Assembly (NCBI GenBank): GCA_902606115.1
Contig: CACLFM010000005.1
Span: 1-64,000, forward strand
Length of the DNA: 64,000 nt
Origin: an uncultured Pelagibacteraceae bacterium
GTDB taxonomy: Bacteria; Pseudomonadota; Alphaproteobacteria; Pelagibacterales; Pelagibacteraceae
Direction of reading: 5' to 3'
Shown here: piece after piece, positions 1 to 9,082 of the stretch
Position numbering within the stretch: the first letter of the stretch is position 1
How the letters are laid out: every line of letters starts with the position of its first letter
The notes under the pieces: model-generated
Databases searched by the model: none
What the model was told of the DNA's origin: nothing
The model's input: the letters and a program-made list of their open reading frames with translations, nothing else
Made by a program: the position numbers and the translations under genes

Positions 1-139
1 CAAAATTATTTTGATTTGGATATTGATCAGCAAAAACTTTAATCATTACATTTTCAGATAATGATTTGGCTAAACCATACATTAGATTTTGCATACCACC
101 TACTTCTGGAGGAAAGGTTCTAGTAACAATTAAATGCAT
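1..139 (-). CDS. Glycosyltransferase family 4-like protein, N-terminal fragment (truncated by window edge)
   Basis: Reverse complement from ATG at 139 reads MHLIVTRTFPPEVGGMQNLMYGLAKSLSENVMIKVFADQYPNQNNF, typical of a GT4 N-terminus (FPPEVGGMQ); no stop in window. Confidence 0.7.
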   Translation of the reverse strand, partial: MHLIVTRTFPPEVGGMQNLMYGLAKSLSENVMIKVFADQYPNQNNF

Positions 140-696
140 TATTTTTTAAACCATTTTATACTACAGCCAAGGCTCGGCTCTTGTATATTAGGTCCCTTTT
201 GGGTTTCAGATATTAGTTTCATAGCTTCGAATAATTCACTTGATCCGTTTCTGATAGGTTTTAAATCTCTAAGTTCTCTAATTCTACCTCGATAATTAAG
301 TTTAAGAACCTTATTATATCCAAAAAAGTCTGGAGTACATACAGCGTCGTATTTTTTCGCTATCTCTTGAGTTTCATCGATCAAATAAGGGAAACAAAAT
401 TTATATTTTTCGGAAAATTTAACCATATTATCAAAAGAGTCCTCCGGATAATTTATTGTATCATTAGACATGATTGCTGCTGAATTTATTCCTAAGTCTT
501 TAAGTTTTTCACAATCTTCAACCAAGTCTTTAATGACTGCTTTTACATATGGACAATGATTGCAAATAAACATTATTAGTGTTCCATTTTCACCCTTGAT
601 ATCATTAAGTGATAAGACAGTGTTTTCAACAGATTTTAATTTGAAATCAATTGCATGAAGATTAAAATCACATATTGGAGTTTTTGTTAATGACAT
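139..696 (-). CDS. Thioredoxin-fold / AhpC-TSA family protein
   Basis: 185 aa ORF with FICNHCPYVKAVIKDL redox motif and cis-Pro region CTPDFF. Confidence 0.75.
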   Translation of the reverse strand: MSLTKTPICDFNLHAIDFKLKSVENTVLSLNDIKGENGTLIMFICNHCPYVKAVIKDLVEDCEKLKDLGINSAAIMSNDTINYPEDSFDNMVKFSEKYKFCFPYLIDETQEIAKKYDAVCTPDFFGYNKVLKLNYRGRIRELRDLKPIRNGSSELFEAMKLISETQKGPNIQEPSLGCSIKWFKK

Positions 697-716
697 GTTA
701 AAATAATTTATAAATT

Positions 717-1229
717 ATGTTTTACGATTTAAAAGATAAAAAACCAAAGAACTCTGGCGAAAATTGGGTGGCACCTAATGCAGTGATAATTGGTGATGTA
801 ACCTTAGAAAAAAATTCTAGTATTTGGTTTAATGCTACTTTAAGGGGAGACATAGAAAATATTTATATTGATGAAGGCTCCAATGTTCAGGATGGTTGTG
901 TACTACATACAGATCCCGGTTGTCCTTTAAAAGTTGGAAAAAATGTAACTATTGGACATTTAGTGATGCTTCATGGATGCACAATAGGAGACAATAGTTT
1001 AATTGGAATAGGTGCAGTCATCCTAAACAAAGCAAAGATAGGAAAAAATTGTATTATTGGCGCAAAAGCTTTAATAACAGAAAACAAAGTAATACCAGAT
1101 AATTCACTAGTGATAGGATCGCCAGGAAAAGTAATCAGAGAGGTTACAGAAGAAGAAAAAAAAGCTGTTGATGAAAATACTAAACACTATCAGGATAATT
1201 GGAAGAGATATTCACAATCTATATTTTAA
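717..1229 (+). CDS. Gamma-carbonic anhydrase-like hexapeptide-repeat protein
   Basis: NSSIWFNATLRGD...GSNVQDGCVLHTD...IGHLVMLHGCTIGD left-handed beta-helix signature. Confidence 0.85.
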   Translation: MFYDLKDKKPKNSGENWVAPNAVIIGDVTLEKNSSIWFNATLRGDIENIYIDEGSNVQDGCVLHTDPGCPLKVGKNVTIGHLVMLHGCTIGDNSLIGIGAVILNKAKIGKNCIIGAKALITENKVIPDNSLVIGSPGKVIREVTEEEKKAVDENTKHYQDNWKRYSQSIF

Positions 1230-1232
1230 ATA

Positions 1233-1673
1233 ATGCCAACTTATACAGTAACTATATCAAATGTTAATCTTAACTCTAAAAAACAAAAAGAACTAGCTCA
1301 AGGAATTACTAAAATTCATAACGTTGTAACTGGTGCAAATACTTACTTTGCTCAAGTAATATTTAATAACACAAAGAAAAAAAATCATTTTATGGGAGGT
1401 AAAATAGTAAAAGAACCTTCTATTTTTTTACTTGGTCAAATTAGAGCAGGACGTCCAAAGAAAACAAAAGATAGATTAATTTCTGATTTAAAAAATATTA
1501 TTGTTAAAACATCAAAATTAGATGAAACACAGGTATGGGTTTACATAATAGACTTACCACCATCACAAATGATTGAATATGGTACTGTTTTACCAGAGTC
1601 TGGAAAAGAAAAACAATGGTTTATGGGATTATCTAATAAACTTAAAAAGAAATTGTCTGCTCTAGAAAAATAA
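1233..1673 (+). CDS. Tautomerase-like family protein
   Basis: MPTYTVTISNVNLNSKKQKELAQGITKIHNVVTGA, Pro-1 type N-terminus and tautomerase-like pattern. Confidence 0.65.
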   Translation: MPTYTVTISNVNLNSKKQKELAQGITKIHNVVTGANTYFAQVIFNNTKKKNHFMGGKIVKEPSIFLLGQIRAGRPKKTKDRLISDLKNIIVKTSKLDETQVWVYIIDLPPSQMIEYGTVLPESGKEKQWFMGLSNKLKKKLSALEK

Positions 1674-1691
1674 TATTAAAGTGTATTTTAA

Positions 1692-2369
1692 ATGATAAAA
1701 AAAATAATTGGAAATCCAAATCAAACTAACGAAGAGTTAAAAAAAGTTATTAGTAAAATTAAGGTAAATTATTTTTACATTAATAATCAAAAAGATTTTA
1801 GATCGCAGATTCTAAAAGAAATTTCAGAATATGATACTGTTCTTGATATTGGTAAGGCTATGAGGGACAAGCATTCCCAGATTAAAGCAAAAAAAATTGA
1901 TACATTAGATGTAAACGATTTTGGTGATTATCCTGACATTATTTGTGATATATGTTCTGACATTAACGGATTACAAAATACATATGACAAGATAATTTGT
2001 ATAGCGATACTAGAACACGTATACAATCCTTTCAAAGCAATAGATAATCTTAAAAAAATGCTAAAAGATAATGGAACAATCTATGGATATGTACCCTATT
2101 TATTTTATTACCACGCTCCTAAAGATTTAAAATACCAGGATTATTTTAGATTTTCAAAAGATGCTTTGGCATATCTTTTTAAAGATTTTAGTAAAGTTGA
2201 ATTATATCCAATACGGGGAAGGATTTCTACACCTTTAAATATAATGTTTGCTGGTCGTTGGAAAAAATATATTGAAAAAACTAATTTTAATATTTTTTTG
2301 GATAAATTTGCAAGTGATGAAAAAAATCTAAAACAATGTAGTGGTTTTAATTTTATAGTTAAAAACTAA
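1692..2369 (+). CDS. SAM-dependent methyltransferase
   Basis: YDTVLDIGKAM...YDKIICIAILEHVYNPFKAIDNLKKMLKDNGTIYGYVPY. Confidence 0.7.
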   Translation: MIKKIIGNPNQTNEELKKVISKIKVNYFYINNQKDFRSQILKEISEYDTVLDIGKAMRDKHSQIKAKKIDTLDVNDFGDYPDIICDICSDINGLQNTYDKIICIAILEHVYNPFKAIDNLKKMLKDNGTIYGYVPYLFYYHAPKDLKYQDYFRFSKDALAYLFKDFSKVELYPIRGRISTPLNIMFAGRWKKYIEKTNFNIFLDKFASDEKNLKQCSGFNFIVKN

Positions 2370-2965
2370 GGAACTAACCAAGTATCTTTATTGCTCTCTA
2401 AATCAAATTTTGCTCTTCTATGTCCTTTGGCAGCCAAGTAAAGCCATTCAATAGATTTTATTTTACATTGAATAACAGTAAAGTTTTTATAACCTTCTTC
2501 ACTTTGATCTTTTGTATATTCAAAATTATCTAATTCAGGTTTTAGTCCTGATGTTGGAAAATCAGACTCTGTTCCAGGACCATTATCTACTAGGTAACAT
2601 TTTCTACTTATATGTTGAGTTTTATTCCATGAAGTTTTTGTAATTTCATTATTATAATTAATTACACAGTTCACTTTTAACCTTACTTGGATTTTTTCCT
2701 CTTTATCATAAAATAACAGAGCAGCATTTGGGTTTTTTTTTAGAATTTCTATTTTATCTGATCTTATATCACTATGGAATTGCACTAGATTATTTGATTG
2801 ATCCGACTTTCTTAAAACTACAATTCTCCCATCTAAATTATCACCGTTACCACAAATAAAAGTCGGAATTCGAAATTGTGAACTTCTATTTTTTATAGCG
2901 TCGTTCAGCATGTCCCAGATTTTTTTTTTAATTTCGTTAAAGTCCTCGTAGTATGCGGGCTGCAT
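2366..2965 (-). CDS. Pyridoxamine 5'-phosphate oxidase family protein
   Basis: FMN-binding split-barrel pattern RIVVLRKSDQSNNLVQFHSDIRSDKIEILKKNPNAALLFYD. Confidence 0.75.
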   Translation of the reverse strand: MQPAYYEDFNEIKKKIWDMLNDAIKNRSSQFRIPTFICGNGDNLDGRIVVLRKSDQSNNLVQFHSDIRSDKIEILKKNPNAALLFYDKEEKIQVRLKVNCVINYNNEITKTSWNKTQHISRKCYLVDNGPGTESDFPTSGLKPELDNFEYTKDQSEEGYKNFTVIQCKIKSIEWLYLAAKGHRRAKFDLESNKDTWLVP

Positions 2966-2971
2966 ACGATA

Positions 2972-3841
2972 CTACTTTCTAAATCTTTTAATTAAACTCG
3001 ATGTATCCCACCTATTACCACCCATGTCTTGAACTTCACCATAAAATTTATCAACCAATTCAGTCACAGGCAACAAGGACCCATTATTTTTTGCTTCATC
3101 CATTGCTATTTTTAAGTCCTTTCTCATCCAGTCAACAGCAAAACCAAAATCAAATTTATCTTCAATCATAGTTTTATATCTATTTTCCATTTGCCAAGAT
3201 TGAGCTGCGCCTTTTGAAATAACTTCAATTACATCCTCCATTTTTAATCCAGCTTTCTGACCAAAGTTAATCGCCTCAGATAAACCCTGAACCAAGCCCG
3301 CAATACAAATTTGGTTAACCATTTTTGCTAACTGACCACATCCTGCTTTGCCAAGCAATTTCATTTTTTTGCTATAACAATCTATTTTATCTTTAGCTTT
3401 ATCAAAGTCTGTTTGATCTCCACCTATCATAACTGTGAGAGCACCATTTTCAGCTCCAGCTTGACCACCAGAGACTGGTGCATCTAACGCTCCAAAATTA
3501 TTTTTTATTGCATAATCATAAATTTCTCTAGCAATTGTTGCTGACGCGGTTGTGTTATCAATATAAATAGCACCTTTTTTAATAGTTTTAAAAATTCCTT
3601 TTTCACCAAATGTAACTTCTCTTAAGTCATTATCGTTTCCAACGCATGTAAAAATAAAATCAGCATCTTTTGTTGCCTCTGCAGGTGTTTCCGCTACTTT
3701 TCCTTTATGCTCACTAATCCATTTCTCAGCTTTAGATTTTGTTCTATTAAAAACAGTTACATTATGACCGCCTTTTGATATATAACCTGCCATCGGATAA
3801 CCCATGACACCAAGACCTATGAAAGCTACATTACAACTCAT
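2972..3841 (-). CDS. NAD(P)-dependent beta-hydroxyacid dehydrogenase (3-hydroxyisobutyrate dehydrogenase / tartronate semialdehyde reductase family)
   Basis: MSCNVAFIGLGVMGYPMAGYISKGGHNVTVFNRT; DAPVSGGQAGAENGALTVMIGG; GCGQLAKMVNQ. Confidence 0.85.
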   Translation of the reverse strand: MSCNVAFIGLGVMGYPMAGYISKGGHNVTVFNRTKSKAEKWISEHKGKVAETPAEATKDADFIFTCVGNDNDLREVTFGEKGIFKTIKKGAIYIDNTTASATIAREIYDYAIKNNFGALDAPVSGGQAGAENGALTVMIGGDQTDFDKAKDKIDCYSKKMKLLGKAGCGQLAKMVNQICIAGLVQGLSEAINFGQKAGLKMEDVIEVISKGAAQSWQMENRYKTMIEDKFDFGFAVDWMRKDLKIAMDEAKNNGSLLPVTELVDKFYGEVQDMGGNRWDTSSLIKRFRK

Positions 3842-3849
3842 AATATTTT

Positions 3850-5055
3850 ATGTTTAAAAGTTTAAGTTTAAAAGTAATTATATTTGGATTTATATTTACA
3901 TTTTTTTCAAGCTTTGGACAGAGTTTTTTTTTAGGTTTGTTTAATTCAAGCATTCGAGACGCTCTATCAATATCTTATGGACAATTTGGCACAATATATG
4001 CATCAGCAACTTTGTTAAGCGGTTTAATTATTATTTGGGTTGGGAAAAAAATTGATGATGTAGATATATTTAAATTTGCATCATTTGTAACATTAATATT
4101 GTCTTTCTCATGCTATTTTTTTTCTAAAGTTTCATCAATAACTTTTTTGTTCATTGCCATTTTTTTAATGAGATTTTCAGGCCAAGCTCTAATGTCTCAT
4201 ACTGCTACCACAACAATCTCAAGGTATTTTACTAAATCAAGAGGAAAAGCTTTAAGCATAGGGTGGTTTGGATTATCTACAGCTGAATTTATTCTACCAG
4301 TTTTTATAATATACTTATTAACTTTTATGGATTGGAGAAATATATGGATCAATATTTCTTTTGTAATCTTATTATTACCTTTGATTTCGTATCTTCTTAT
4401 TAAAAACATTAAGCTCGATTCTAGGGAGATTGACAATGATAAAAATAAAAAAAATATAAAAATTAAAAATTGGAAAAGAATTGAAGTTATAAAAGATTAT
4501 AGATTTTATGTTGTGTGTGCAAATATGATTGCAATGCCTTGGATAGCAACCGGTATATTCGTTTACCAATCCTTTATACTTTCATCAAAAAATTGGGGTC
4601 CATATGTCATAGCTCAATCATTTATGGCTTATTCTGTCTTATCAGTAATAACTTTATTTATCGCAGGATTTTTAATTGATAAGTTTTCAAGTAGAAAACT
4701 TTTAATTTATATGAACATACCTTTTCTACTTTCTCTATTTTTAATTGTTATTTTTGACAACCCTTTAATCTCTTTTTTATTTTTAGGATTGATAGGGATT
4801 TCAAATGGTTTAGCAAACGTTCTTGGATCTTCTACATGGGCCGAAGTTTATGGTGTAAAATATATCGGTTCAATCAAAGCTTTAACAACAGCCATCATGG
4901 TATTTTCAACTGCTTTTGGGACAGCAGTGTTTGGTTTATTGATAGATAAAGGCTTTTCTATAGAGGAGATTTCAATTATTTCAGGTATGTATATTTTTCT
5001 AGCTTTGGTAGCGCTTTTTTTTGTTAAAAATAAACTAAATCCAACTAAAATTTAA
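3850..5055 (+). CDS. MFS transporter
   Basis: 401 aa, about 12 hydrophobic segments, MFS-type topology. Confidence 0.75.
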   Translation: MFKSLSLKVIIFGFIFTFFSSFGQSFFLGLFNSSIRDALSISYGQFGTIYASATLLSGLIIIWVGKKIDDVDIFKFASFVTLILSFSCYFFSKVSSITFLFIAIFLMRFSGQALMSHTATTTISRYFTKSRGKALSIGWFGLSTAEFILPVFIIYLLTFMDWRNIWINISFVILLLPLISYLLIKNIKLDSREIDNDKNKKNIKIKNWKRIEVIKDYRFYVVCANMIAMPWIATGIFVYQSFILSSKNWGPYVIAQSFMAYSVLSVITLFIAGFLIDKFSSRKLLIYMNIPFLLSLFLIVIFDNPLISFLFLGLIGISNGLANVLGSSTWAEVYGVKYIGSIKALTTAIMVFSTAFGTAVFGLLIDKGFSIEEISIISGMYIFLALVALFFVKNKLNPTKI

Positions 5056-5097
5056 ATAAAACTTGATTTTATAAAGCCCTATCTATAAACATTCCGC

Positions 5098-5625
5098 ATG
5101 GCAAGAGTAACAGTAGAAGATTGTATAGACAAAGTTGATAGTCCTTACGAGTTAGTTTTAGTAGCTAAGGAAAGAGCAACTCAACTCAATTCAGGAATAG
5201 ACCCTTCGGTAGATAAAGATAACGATAAAAATACTGTTATAGCTTTGAGAGAAATTGCCGTGGAAAATGTTCAAGTAAAAGAGTTAACAGATAGTGCGGT
5301 TTATAAATTAAGAAAACATATTGAACAAGTTGATGATTTAAATGAGGATGATGAGGAAATTGGAGATGATTTTGATAGTTTATATAAAGGAGAAATCTCT
5401 AAAAGTGGTGCACCAATTTTACCATCTAAAAGAGCAAGAAAAGTTCCTGAAAAAATACAGGTTTCCCAAGAAGATTTAGCTGAATTACAAAATACTGATA
5501 CACCTGCACAATCTGAAAGTGTTTCATCAGAGTCTCAAGAAAATGAAACGGGTGAAGTATCATTAGACGAAATTGCTGAAACGGATAGTCAGTCTGAAGA
5601 AAATTCTGACACCTCAGAACAATAA
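5098..5625 (+). CDS. rpoZ: DNA-directed RNA polymerase omega subunit with long acidic C-terminal tail
   Basis: [33 protein letters not shown]...[11 protein letters not shown] is a canonical omega N-terminus. Confidence 0.9.
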   Translation: MARVTVEDCIDKVDSPYELVLVAKERATQLNSGIDPSVDKDNDKNTVIALREIAVENVQVKELTDSAVYKLRKHIEQVDDLNEDDEEIGDDFDSLYKGEISKSGAPILPSKRARKVPEKIQVSQEDLAELQNTDTPAQSESVSSESQENETGEVSLDEIAETDSQSEENSDTSEQ

Positions 5626-5663
5626 TATTTAATAAACATTTAAAATAAGATATTCATTAATTA

Positions 5664-6311
5664 ATGAATAAATCACTGATTATTGCATGTGATGGGGAAG
5701 CAGCCAGCGGCAAAAGCACAGGTGCAAAACTTTTATCTAGAAAATATAAATTGTTATTATTAAACTCTGGTTTATTGTATCGTTATGCAAGCAAGATATT
5801 AATAGCAAACAAACCAAAAAAACCAATTTCGCATCTAAAAAAAATATTTAAAACAACCTCTTATAATTTAATAAAAAAACAATCACTTCATTCTCAAGAA
5901 ATAAGTAATCATGTTAGTTATTTAGCTAAAAATAAAAGTGTTAGAGAAATAATGAAATTTTATCAAAAAAGAATAATTAAAAAGAATAAAAGAATTTGTG
6001 TAGAAGGAAGAGATATTGCAACAAAAATTTTAAATAAAAATCCAAAATATGATTTAGCATTTTATTTTACTTGTAAAATTGATATTGCGGCTAAAAGAAG
6101 ATGGAAAGAATTAAAAAAAAAAGTACCTTTAAAAGAAGTTAAGAAAAGTCTAATGAAAAGAACAAATATGGATAAAAATAGAAAACACTCACCATTAAAA
6201 AAAGTGAAAAATGCTATTTTAATTCGCACAGATGAATTAAATAAAAAAGAAGTTTTAAATAAAATGTCAAAAGAGATTGATAAACTATCTAGTTACAAAA
6301 CTCCTCAATAA
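5664..6311 (+). CDS. cmk: Cytidylate kinase
   Basis: ACDGEAASGKSTGAKLLSRKY, LLNSGLLYR, CVEGRDIATKI motifs. Confidence 0.85.
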   Translation: MNKSLIIACDGEAASGKSTGAKLLSRKYKLLLLNSGLLYRYASKILIANKPKKPISHLKKIFKTTSYNLIKKQSLHSQEISNHVSYLAKNKSVREIMKFYQKRIIKKNKRICVEGRDIATKILNKNPKYDLAFYFTCKIDIAAKRRWKELKKKVPLKEVKKSLMKRTNMDKNRKHSPLKKVKNAILIRTDELNKKEVLNKMSKEIDKLSSYKTPQ

Positions 6312-7434
6312 TTTTTTTTCTATGTTCATCCAAATCAGGTATATCACCTCTTGTGTTACTGTCTTTATAGTTAGACATTTTAATTGGGTTTCCTGCTGTT
6401 TTAAATTCACCTATCTTTTTGTGAAAAGAATTCACAATCATATTCCTAGACTCTATTTGTGGATTCTCTACCGCTTGTTTTATATTAAATATTGGTCCGC
6501 ATGGTATTTTGTCTTTTTCCATAAGGCTTATCCAATCTGATGTTGACTTTAATAAGAGTCTTTTCTCAAGAATATCCTTCAACTCATCCATATTTTTACT
6601 TCTGACAGAATTTGAATTAAATTTTTCATCTTTTGAAATTTCGGAAATATTCAATAATTCACAAAGTTTTTCAAAAAGCTTGTCATTCCCAGCAGCAATA
6701 ATTATGTAACTATCCATAGTTTTAAAAGCTTCAAATGGTGCAATTGATGGATGTCTAGATCCCATTGGTTTTGGTATTTCTTTTTTTGACAGATATCTTG
6801 CAATAGCGTTTTCTAAAATTGCAATTTGACAGTCAAGCATCGAAATATCTATAAATGTTCCCTTTCCTGTTTTTTCTCTATCATATAAAGCAGCATTAAC
6901 ACCTATAGCTGTAAATAAACCTGCTGTAATGTCACCAATAGATGTACCAACTCTTGTAGGCTCAGAATCTGGTTGACCTGTAACACTCATCAGTCCCCCC
7001 ATACCCTGAACAACCATATCATAAGCCGGCAATTCTCTTAAAGGACCCGTTTGGCCGAAACCAGAAGCAGATGCATATATTAATTTTGGATATTTTTTAC
7101 AAACATCTTTCCAGCCATATCCCCATTTTTCTAATGTACCAGGTTTAAAATTTTCAACAAGTACATCAGCTTTCTTTAAAATTTTGTCAAAGATTTTTTT
7201 ATCTTTTTCATCTTTTAAATTTAATGCTATACTTTCTTTGCCTCTATTAAGGGACATGAAATACGCTGAATACTCCTCTATAAATGGGCCAAATTTTCTA
7301 GAGTCATCTCCTGTTCCGGGAGCCTCAACTTTAATAACTCTTGCACCAAGATCCGACAATATCATCGTACAATATGGTCCAACAAGTACTCTTGTTAAAT
7401 CAAGAACTAATAAATTTTTTAAAGGACCATTCAT
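6289..7434 (-). CDS. CaiB/BaiF CoA-transferase family protein
   Basis: LKNLLVLDLTRVLVGPYCTMILSDLGARVIKVEAPGTGDDSR; LVENFKPGTLEKWGYG. Confidence 0.9.
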   Translation of the reverse strand: MNGPLKNLLVLDLTRVLVGPYCTMILSDLGARVIKVEAPGTGDDSRKFGPFIEEYSAYFMSLNRGKESIALNLKDEKDKKIFDKILKKADVLVENFKPGTLEKWGYGWKDVCKKYPKLIYASASGFGQTGPLRELPAYDMVVQGMGGLMSVTGQPDSEPTRVGTSIGDITAGLFTAIGVNAALYDREKTGKGTFIDISMLDCQIAILENAIARYLSKKEIPKPMGSRHPSIAPFEAFKTMDSYIIIAAGNDKLFEKLCELLNISEISKDEKFNSNSVRSKNMDELKDILEKRLLLKSTSDWISLMEKDKIPCGPIFNIKQAVENPQIESRNMIVNSFHKKIGEFKTAGNPIKMSNYKDSNTRGDIPDLDEHRKKIIEEFCN

Positions 7435-7526
7435 AAAATATAATTATATAGTACTTTTATATATATTGACTCTTATTAATAAGTTACATTTAATATACCA
7501 TTAAATAATTAAAGAGAGGGATAAAT

Positions 7527-8537
7527 ATGTTTAAAAAAATATCTTTGTATTTTATTTCATTAATCTTTGTATTAACAACTATTGGATCAGCTTTTGCAGT
7601 AACTTTAAAAGCTAGTCACCAGTGGCCTGGTACACCGAGAGCAGATGGATCATTCGATGTAAGACATGAAATGGTTCAAATTATTGCTGATGAAATGAAA
7701 AAAGCAAACGTAGGTGTAGATGTAAGAATCTATCCTGCAAAATCATTATATAAACCAAAAGAACAATGGAAACCAATGACTACAGGTCAGTTGGATATTT
7801 CAGCATTTCCTTTAGCGTATGCTGCTAAGTTTCACCCTGAGTTTGATATTACTTTAATGCCTGGCATGGTTAAAAATCATAAACACGCACTAAGAGTAAA
7901 CTCTTCCCCAATGATGACAGAAATTAAAAAAATCATCAATGATGCAGGAGTTGTAGTATTATCAGATGCTTGGTTAGCCGGTGGATTTGTTTCAAAGAAA
8001 AATTGTATTTCAAATCCAGCTTCTGTAAAAGGTCAAACTTTTAGAGCTGCTGGAAAAGCATTTAATCAGATGTTAGAGGCGGCAGGAGCAGGTATACAAT
8101 CTATGCCATCTTCTGAAATCTACAATGGTTTACAAACTGGTGTTCTTGACGGCGCTAATACAAGTTCAGGAAGTTTTGTATCATACAGAATTTATGAGCA
8201 AGTTAAATGTGCAACTCCTCCAGGAGATTATGGATTATGGTTTATGTATGAACCAATATTGATGTCAAAAAAATCATTTGATGCATTAGATAGCAAACAA
8301 CAAAAAGCTTTAATGAACGCTGGTAAGGTCGCGGAGAAATATATGACTAAAGAAGCTGCTGGTTTAGATACGACAATGGAAAAAGCTTATAAAGAAGCTG
8401 GTGTAAAGTTGTCTTACATGAAAAAATCAGATTTTGATGCTTGGTTAGCTATTGCAAAAGAATCTTCATATAAAAACTTTGCAGATAAAGTGCCAAACGG
8501 TCAAAAATTGATCGATATGGCTCTTGCTGTTAAATAA
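7527..8537 (+). CDS. TRAP transporter substrate-binding protein (DctP family)
   Basis: Signal peptide, DctP-type YNGLQTGVLDGANTSSGSF; followed by DctQ and DctM. Confidence 0.9.
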   Translation: MFKKISLYFISLIFVLTTIGSAFAVTLKASHQWPGTPRADGSFDVRHEMVQIIADEMKKANVGVDVRIYPAKSLYKPKEQWKPMTTGQLDISAFPLAYAAKFHPEFDITLMPGMVKNHKHALRVNSSPMMTEIKKIINDAGVVVLSDAWLAGGFVSKKNCISNPASVKGQTFRAAGKAFNQMLEAAGAGIQSMPSSEIYNGLQTGVLDGANTSSGSFVSYRIYEQVKCATPPGDYGLWFMYEPILMSKKSFDALDSKQQKALMNAGKVAEKYMTKEAAGLDTTMEKAYKEAGVKLSYMKKSDFDAWLAIAKESSYKNFADKVPNGQKLIDMALAVK

Positions 8538-8551
8538 TTAAAATCTAAATT

Positions 8552-8583
8552 ATACCCCTGCTTATTTAAGCAGGGGTATTTTT
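8552..8583 (+). terminator. Perfect 12-bp inverted repeat with 4-nt loop and T-run between dctP and dctQ (terminator/attenuator or mRNA processing hairpin)
   Basis: ATACCCCTGCTT-ATTT-AAGCAGGGGTAT followed by TTTT; read directly. Confidence 0.85.
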
Positions 8584-8584
8584 C

Positions 8585-9082
8585 ATGACAGATAAATTTA
8601 TAAGATTAACAAATTGGCTAGCGAAAGCTTGTGGTGTTTTTGCGGCAGGATGCCTTTTTTTATCTATCGTTATTATTACAGAATTAGTATTTGAAAGATA
8701 TTTATTTAAGAATGCTATTACATGGCAGACTGAACTAGTTACTATGTTATTAGTTGCATCTACATTTATTGGTAGCGCTTATGTTTTGAGCGTTAAAGGT
8801 CATGTAAACATGGAATACCTCTATACATTTTTAAGTAAAAAAAATATTACAAGATTAAAGATTTTTACAGATAGTCTTTGTTTAATTTTCTTCTTAATCT
8901 TATTTTATGTAAGTTATGAAATAACTTATGAAGCTTTTATAAAAAATTATAATACAGGTACGGTTTGGGGTCCTCCTTTATGGATACCTTATTCATCTAT
9001 GCTTATTGGTGCTACTCTTATGACAATGTCTTACATATCTGAATTAATTTTACATATAAGAAAACTTAAGGAGTTTAAATAG
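8585..9082 (+). CDS. TRAP transporter small permease (DctQ family)
   Basis: 165 aa, 4 TM, FERYLFKNAITWQTELVTMLLVASTFIGSAYVLSVKGHVNMEYLY. Confidence 0.85.
   Translation: MTDKFIRLTNWLAKACGVFAAGCLFLSIVIITELVFERYLFKNAITWQTELVTMLLVASTFIGSAYVLSVKGHVNMEYLYTFLSKKNITRLKIFTDSLCLIFFLILFYVSYEITYEAFIKNYNTGTVWGPPLWIPYSSMLIGATLMTMSYISELILHIRKLKEFK

Noticed and set aside
4197-4569. Two small minus-strand ORFs within the MFS gene
   Set aside because: Shadow ORFs antisense to a clear membrane transporter.
6277-6709. Plus-strand ORFs over the CoA-transferase gene
   Set aside because: Antisense to a confidently identified CaiB/BaiF gene; no motif support.
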